From NCBI GenBank assembly GCA_910578935.1, contig CAJTSM010000004.1, positions 102,737-166,736 on the forward strand: a DNA stretch of 64,000 nucleotides. Reading direction: 5' to 3'. A program made the position numbers and the translations under genes. Origin of the DNA: an uncultured Oscillibacter sp. (GTDB lineage Bacteria; Bacillota; Clostridia; Oscillospirales; Oscillospiraceae). Under the pieces are notes generated by a model. That model ran no database searches. It was not told where the DNA came from and worked only from the letters and a program-made list of their open reading frames with translations. Positions 60,204-64,000 of the stretch are shown piece by piece (the first letter of the stretch is position 1; the number at the start of each line of letters is the position of its first letter).

Positions 60204-60518
60204 TCAGTTGCTCACAACCCTTCCGACAATAAACTCCGCGGCGGCTTCCAGGCGCTTTTCCGCCGCCTCCCGCAGTTTTGCGGCGTCCGCTTCCGCCGCC
60301 TGAGCGGTCTTTTCGGCCGCGGCGGCCGCCCGCTCTTCCGCCTGGCGCAGAAGTTCCTTTCCGGCCTCCGCCCCGGCGCTCCGCTGCCTTTGCAAGAGCG
60401 CCTGACCTTCTTTTTCCGCGTCTGCGATGATCTGCTTCGCCTCCGCCTCAGCGGCGGCGCGGCGTTCCCGAACCTCGCTCTCCACCTGCGTTACCTTTTC
60501 GATCGCTTCCAGGGACAT
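60204..60518 (-). CDS. atpH: V/A-type ATPase subunit H/G (peripheral stalk)
   Basis: The 104-residue protein is almost one long Ala/Glu/Lys-rich coiled coil (IEKVTQVESEVRERRAAAEAEAKQIIADAEKEGQ), as in AhaH. With subunit E it makes the peripheral stalk. It is the first gene of the operon. AGAAGGTGAG precedes the ATG. Confidence 0.88.
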   Translation of the reverse strand: MSLEAIEKVTQVESEVRERRAAAEAEAKQIIADAEKEGQALLQRQRSAGAEAGKELLRQAEERAAAAAEKTAQAAEADAAKLREAAEKRLEAAAEFIVGRVVSN

Positions 60519-60594
60519 TCGTTCTCACCTTCTCTCCATGTGCCGCGCGCCCCGGCCTGGAACCTGCCCGGGCGCATGGTCATTCTGATTATAC

Positions 60595-60623
60595 AGTATA
60601 GGCGAAGTCTCCCGGTTTTGCAA
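60595..60623 (-). promoter_or_regulatory. Promoter of the ATPase operon
   Basis: On the minus strand TTGCAA (60618-60623) and TATACT (60595-60600) are 17 bp apart, about 77 bp before subunit H. A TATAAT overlaps a few bases further on. Confidence 0.65.
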
Positions 60624-60642
60624 GGAAATTTTTGTTAGAGCC

Positions 60643-60681
60643 CCGAAAAGTAAAGCGGCCTTCCCAAAGGGGAAAGCCGCC
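60643..60681 (-). terminator. Terminator after the DUF4180-like gene
   Basis: GCGGC...GCCGC with inner CCC/GGG pairing, then T-rich TTTACTTTTC on the minus strand. Confidence 0.55.
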
Positions 60682-60710
60682 GGAATCCGGAATCCGAAAC
60701 GCCGCGGGGA

Positions 60711-61076
60711 TTACGCCTGTGCCAGCCGCTCCAGGGCTTCCTCCCTGGAGGCGGCGAAGAAAAAGTGCCTGCCCTGGTTGGACTCATAGATAAAGTCCCG
60801 GAGGGGCTTGCTGGTATAGCGGGAATAGTCGCCGTAAACGGCGGCCTTCACCCGGTAATTGACAAATTTCTGGAGGATTTCACCCGCCACGCCGGTGCTG
60901 AGGATGAAGAAGTCCTCTCCCAGCACCCGCTTGTCGATGGCAATGCGCCCGGCGCCCGCCTCATACCTCACGGTCATAGCCAGGTCCAACGCGGCCTGTG
61001 GGGTGGTCATCTCCGCCTGATCGCCGGAAACCACCGCAAGATCCATTCCATTCATTTTGATGTATTCGATGTTCAT
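60711..61076 (-). CDS. DUF4180-like protein
   Basis: The 121-residue protein resembles the DUF4180 family (VSGDQAEMTTPQAALDLAMT; DKRVLGEDFFILSTGVAGEILQKF). Its function is unknown. I start at ATG 61076 because GGAGGC lies seven bases upstream; the ATG two codons earlier touches that site. It is transcribed away from niaR and has its own promoter and terminator. Confidence 0.8.
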   Translation of the reverse strand: MNIEYIKMNGMDLAVVSGDQAEMTTPQAALDLAMTVRYEAGAGRIAIDKRVLGEDFFILSTGVAGEILQKFVNYRVKAAVYGDYSRYTSKPLRDFIYESNQGRHFFFAASREEALERLAQA

Positions 61077-61127
61077 AGACATGCCTCCTTCGAACAAAAT
61101 TGCGGCGCGAATTCCGGTTAACGCCGC

Positions 61128-61156
61128 ATCATAACACAGCCTGGCCCGTTTGTCAA
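61128..61156 (-). promoter_or_regulatory. Promoter of the DUF4180-like gene
   Basis: On the minus strand TTGACA (61151-61156) and TATGAT (61128-61133) are 17 bp apart. Confidence 0.85.
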
Positions 61157-61186
61157 ATTTCAGCCCTTTTCTTTTTCCCCGGATCG

Positions 61187-61195
61187 TGGTATACT
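61187..61195 (+). promoter_or_regulatory. Extended -10 element of niaR
   Basis: TGGTATACT lies about 42 bp upstream of niaR; no good -35 is seen. Confidence 0.5.
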
Positions 61196-61236
61196 GTTCT
61201 TTAAATCCCAACGCTTATTTACAAGGAGGGACCGCT

Positions 61237-61749
61237 ATGCGGGCTGAGGAACGGCGGCAGGCCATTTTGGATCATTTGCGGCAGTCCAGCCGCCCCGTCA
61301 GCGCAGGATTCCTCGCGGAGCGCTTTTCCGTCAGCCGTCAGGCGGTAGTGGGGGACGTGGCCCTGCTCCGGGCCTCCGGAGCGGAGATTTCCGCCACCCC
61401 CAGGGGCTACATCATCCTGAAGGCCAATCCGGGCCTGGTCCGCCGGGTGGCCTGCCGCCACGACGCGGCCGGGATGGAGGCGGAGCTCTGCGCCGTGGTG
61501 GACCAGGGCTGCTCCGTGCTGGACGTAATTGTGGAGCACCCCATTTACGGCCAGCTCACCGGTCCCCTCCAGCTCTCCAGCCGTTACGACGTGGGCCAGT
61601 TCCTCTCCCGCTGCACCGAAGCCGGGGCCCGGCCTCTCTCGGACCTCACCGGGGGCATCCACCTCCACACCCTCTCTTGTCCGGATGAGGACGCCTTCCG
61701 GCGGGTGCGGGACGCTCTTCGGAACTTGGGCGTCCTGCTGGAGGGCTGA
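61237..61749 (+). CDS. niaR: Niacin-responsive repressor NiaR
   Basis: The 170-residue protein has an HTH-11 winged helix (about 1-60; AILDHLRQSSRPVSAGFLAERFSVSR) and a 3H domain with its histidines (RHDAAGM, VEHPIYG, IHLHTLS). NiaR represses NAD synthesis or niacin transport genes when nicotinic acid is plentiful. The ATG at 61237 follows AAGGAGGG; the frame is open upstream but without homology. A MATE exporter gene starts 3 bp after its stop. Confidence 0.92.
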   Translation: MRAEERRQAILDHLRQSSRPVSAGFLAERFSVSRQAVVGDVALLRASGAEISATPRGYIILKANPGLVRRVACRHDAAGMEAELCAVVDQGCSVLDVIVEHPIYGQLTGPLQLSSRYDVGQFLSRCTEAGARPLSDLTGGIHLHTLSCPDEDAFRRVRDALRNLGVLLEG

Positions 61750-61752
61750 GGC

Positions 61753-63123
61753 ATGAAGCACAGCAACGGCGCCCGGGACATGACGGCGGGCAGCCCCGCC
61801 GGGCATATTCTCTATTTTGCCCTGCCCCTTCTGGCGGGGAGTCTGCTCCAGCAGTTTTACAATATGGTGGACAGCTGGGTGGTGGGCCGCTACGTGGGCG
61901 ACGGGGCCCTGGCCGCCGTAGGGGTGGGCTTCCCGGTTTTGACCATGTTCTCCTCCCTCTTCATCGGCCTCTCCGGCGGCGGCACGGTGGTCATCGCCCA
62001 GTTTTTCGGCGCGGGGAAGATGGACCGGGTCCGGGACGCGGTGGACACCATCTACGCCGCCTTCCTCACCTCCATTCTCCCCCTGACGGCCCTGGCCCTT
62101 CTGGCCGTGGGGCCCATTCTCCGCCTGCTCCAGGTGGAGGCGTCGGCCTATGATGAGGCATACCTTTATTTAATGGTGGTCTGCGCCGGGCTCACCGGCA
62201 GCGTGGGCTACAATCTCAACGCCGGGATTTTAGGGGGCCTGGGCAACAGCCGGAGCACGCTTTTGTTTCTGGCGGTGGCCTCCGTAATGAACATCGCCTT
62301 AGACCTGGTGCTGGTGCTGTTCTTCGGCCTGGGGGTGCTGGGGGTGGCCCTGGGGACCATCATCGCCCAGGCCTTCTCCTGGCTCTTCGGCGTGGCCTAT
62401 ATCAACCGGCACTACCCGGAGATCTCCCTCCGCCTCATTCCCCGGCGGTTCGACTGGTCCCTCTTCAAGCAGATCATGGGCATCGGCCTCCCGGCGGGGG
62501 TGCAGATGTCCCTGGTCGCCTTGGGAGCCATGGTGGTCATGGGGAAGATCAATTCCTACGGCAAGGAGTTCACCGCCGGGTACAACGTGGGCTTCCGGCT
62601 GGACCAGCTGGCCTTCCTGCCCATTCAGAGCCTGTCCAGCGCCGTCATCTCCTTCGTGGGGCAGAACATCGGCGCGAAGCGGCTGGACCGGGCCCGGCAG
62701 GGCATCCAAGTGACCGTCACCCTCTCCGCCGCCTGGTCGCTTTTGATGACGGCCCTGCTGATGCCCCTCCGGGAGCCTCTGGTGGCTTTCTTCTCCCCCA
62801 CTCCCGCGGTGATCCACGCCGGGGCCGTGTATCTCCAGTGCATCATGCCCTTCTACTTCATGTTCGCCGTCATGTTCTGCCTGAACAACGCCATGCGGGG
62901 CGCGGGGGACAGCGTGTTTCCCATGGCGGACGTGATTTTGTCCCTCATCCTGGTCCGGGTCCCGGCGGTTTACTTCTTGGCGGACCGCTATGGGCCGGAT
63001 TATATGTACTATGGAATGGCCGTGGGCTGGACCGTGGGCCTGGCGCTGTCCCTGGGGTGGTATTTCTCCGGCCGGTGGAAGCGGCACGGGAGTTTGGCGG
63101 ACAAGGATGGGGAACGCGGTTGA
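61753..63123 (+). CDS. MATE-family efflux transporter
   Basis: The 456-residue protein has twelve membrane helices in two related halves, beginning ILYFALPLLAGSLLQQFYNMVDSWVVGRYVGD, the NorM/DinF-type opening. It likely exports cationic compounds or drugs with sodium or proton exchange. The start lies 3 bp after niaR, so the two are co-transcribed. Whether niacin-related compounds are its substrate is unknown. Confidence 0.9.
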   Translation: MKHSNGARDMTAGSPAGHILYFALPLLAGSLLQQFYNMVDSWVVGRYVGDGALAAVGVGFPVLTMFSSLFIGLSGGGTVVIAQFFGAGKMDRVRDAVDTIYAAFLTSILPLTALALLAVGPILRLLQVEASAYDEAYLYLMVVCAGLTGSVGYNLNAGILGGLGNSRSTLLFLAVASVMNIALDLVLVLFFGLGVLGVALGTIIAQAFSWLFGVAYINRHYPEISLRLIPRRFDWSLFKQIMGIGLPAGVQMSLVALGAMVVMGKINSYGKEFTAGYNVGFRLDQLAFLPIQSLSSAVISFVGQNIGAKRLDRARQGIQVTVTLSAAWSLLMTALLMPLREPLVAFFSPTPAVIHAGAVYLQCIMPFYFMFAVMFCLNNAMRGAGDSVFPMADVILSLILVRVPAVYFLADRYGPDYMYYGMAVGWTVGLALSLGWYFSGRWKRHGSLADKDGERG

Positions 63124-63185
63124 GAAGCCGGCGACGCGCCGCCGGCAGAGCGGCAAACTAGAAGGATTTGAAAAGAGGTGTTAAC

Positions 63186-63359
63186 ATGAGCAAAAAGCAG
63201 TTCACTGCGATTCTTGTTCTTTTGAGTATCATCATTTTGCTATTAGTAATCCTGATCGTTCAAACAAACCAGTTTTATGACGGATTCTTGAATACAAGCA
63301 ACTTTTTGGCAGATCTTTTGCATGTGTTGACCGGCAAAGTCAATTCATTGATATCATAA
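63186..63359 (+). CDS. Small single-helix membrane peptide
   Basis: The 57-residue protein has one membrane helix (about 6-27, very Ile/Leu-rich) and a short polar tail. AGAGGTG lies before ATG 63186. The gene is richer in A and T than its neighbours. I recognise no family. It is 62 bp after the MATE gene and could be co-transcribed. Confidence 0.5.
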   Translation: MSKKQFTAILVLLSIIILLLVILIVQTNQFYDGFLNTSNFLADLLHVLTGKVNSLIS

Positions 63360-63761
63360 ATTTCAGTTTGTCAGGCGGGCCTTTTGACGAGAGTCCGATT
63401 GGGAGATTTGCAGGGGGCGGGCGGCTGATAGCCGCCCCTACAAGGCGGTCTACCGATAGAAGGGCAGATCCGGAGGAATGGCCCGGTCAGGGGACCGGGC
63501 CCCACAGGTCAACACCAGGTTAGCGGCAGCGAGGAGGGCAGGACAGGCCTTGCATCGACCTCCAAAGCCCCCGCCCGCACCACGCCGCGGGTAGGGACAT
63601 GCGTAACAAACAGTCCGTACCGTGCCGCGCCCCTCGTTTTCTCTCTTCCACCGTGCACGGCGCATTCTCTCTTTTCGCAAAAGAGAGAATGGGGGGTGCA
63701 TTGCCAGGCCATCATCATGGCTTGAGACTCCCCCGCGCGTCAGCGCCGAAAAATCTCCCGC
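63360..63761. repeat. Intergenic repeat debris upstream of metG
   Basis: No gene is supported. The part at 63393-63450 (GTCCGATTGGGAGATTTG, then GGGCGGCTGATAGCCGCCCC) resembles the element at 48051. A perfect 13-bp stem with loop CGC lies at 63663-63691. No T-box or SAM riboswitch signature was found before metG. Confidence 0.5.
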
Positions 63762-63790
63762 TTGTAATTTCCCGCCGATTTCGGTATAAT
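63762..63790 (+). promoter_or_regulatory. Promoter of metG
   Basis: TTGTAA (63762-63767) and TATAAT (63785-63790) are 17 bp apart, 69 bp before the start codon. Confidence 0.8.
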
Positions 63791-63859
63791 AAACCATTGC
63801 ATCCCCGTCATCACCGGCGTCCCTTCCATTCGGGGCCGCCGCTTTAAAGGAGAAAGAGC

Positions 63860-64000
63860 ATGGAAAAGAAAAAATTCTATATCACCACGCCGATCTACTA
63901 TCCCTCGGACAAGCTCCACATCGGCCACACCTACTGCACGGTGGCCACAGATACACTGGCCCGCTATCACCGCCTGCTGGGGGAGGACGTCATGTTCCTC
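63860..64000 (+). CDS. metG: Methionyl-tRNA synthetase, 3' end outside window
   Basis: The 47 visible residues are the start of MetRS. Seen are FYITTPIYYPSDKLHIGHTY, including the HIGH nucleotide-binding motif, and ATDTLARYHRLLGEDVMFL. It charges tRNA-Met. AAAGGAG lies before the ATG. The rest of the gene lies beyond the window. Confidence 0.95.
   Translation, partial: MEKKKFYITTPIYYPSDKLHIGHTYCTVATDTLARYHRLLGEDVMFL

Noticed and set aside
54106..60232. Very long plus-strand open frames opposite the ATPase genes
   Set aside because: They are GC-driven antisense frames with no start signals or family features; the minus-strand genes are clear.
63360..63859. T-box or SAM riboswitch before metG
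   Set aside because: No T-box core or SAM-type core could be found, and a normal promoter lies close to the gene.

Overview
The window looks like chromosome of a motile, GC-rich, strictly fermentative Bacillota of the Clostridia, most like the Oscillospirales. This is an inference from gene content. Seen directly: AGGAGG-type ribosome binding sites, a Firmicutes-style fla/che cluster (FliY, CheC, CheD, CheV, FlbD), a CtsR-controlled clpC locus, a V/A-type ATPase, formate-tetrahydrofolate ligase with a formate channel, and NiaR. Species cannot be named from the sequence.

Layout. 1-1.5 kb (+): the end of a ParA ATPase and a Pro/Ala-rich protein with a ComFB domain. 28.4-1.65 kb (-): one very long flagellar/chemotaxis operon, flgB-flgC-fliE-fliF-fliG-fliH-fliI-fliJ-fliK-flgD-(TIGR02530-like)-flgE-flbD-motA-motB-fliM-fliY-cheY-fliO-fliP-fliQ-fliR-flhB-flhA-fliA(sigD)-two rod genes-cheC-cheD-cheV-EAL/HDOD. 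fliL, flhF and flhG are missing from their usual places. 29.1-34.1 kb (+), divergent from it: three translationally coupled genes, a Rec-HD-GYP-PAS-GGDEF response regulator, an Hpt protein and a hybrid histidine kinase with two receivers. With the EAL-HDOD protein at the far end of the flagellar operon and the ComFB protein beside it, c-di-GMP turnover and sensing flank the motility genes.

35-43 kb: fhs and focA (C1/formate); a padR-HAAS-unknown operon behind a clear operator/promoter; mutY, a zinc-ribbon protein, tdk and a PflX-like radical SAM gene; and a small 2[4Fe-4S] ferredoxin. 43-47 kb: ctsR-mcsA-clpC with two CtsR boxes but no mcsB. 47-50 kb: two small unknown genes, then lspA-rluD. 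49.8-50.5 kb: five tRNAs (Val, Asp, Phe, Gly, Cys). 50.6-51.6 kb: an AT-rich acyltransferase remnant cut by a terminator hairpin.

60.5-51.7 kb (-): a nine-gene V/A-type ATPase operon in the order H-I-K-E-C-F-A-B-D, whose K subunit carries the sodium-site residues known from Enterococcus hirae NtpK. 60.7-64 kb: a DUF4180-like gene, niaR and a MATE exporter, a small membrane peptide, an intergenic stretch with repeat debris, and the start of metG.

The most unusual items are: (1) a FliY whose linker carries three tandem copies of a FliM-type CheY-binding motif; (2) the bifunctional c-di-GMP phosphorelay facing the flagellar operon; (3) the ParA/ComFB pair; (4) the CtsR operon without mcsB; (5) palindromic elements inside the ATPase operon. 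None is proven to be a new system from sequence alone.
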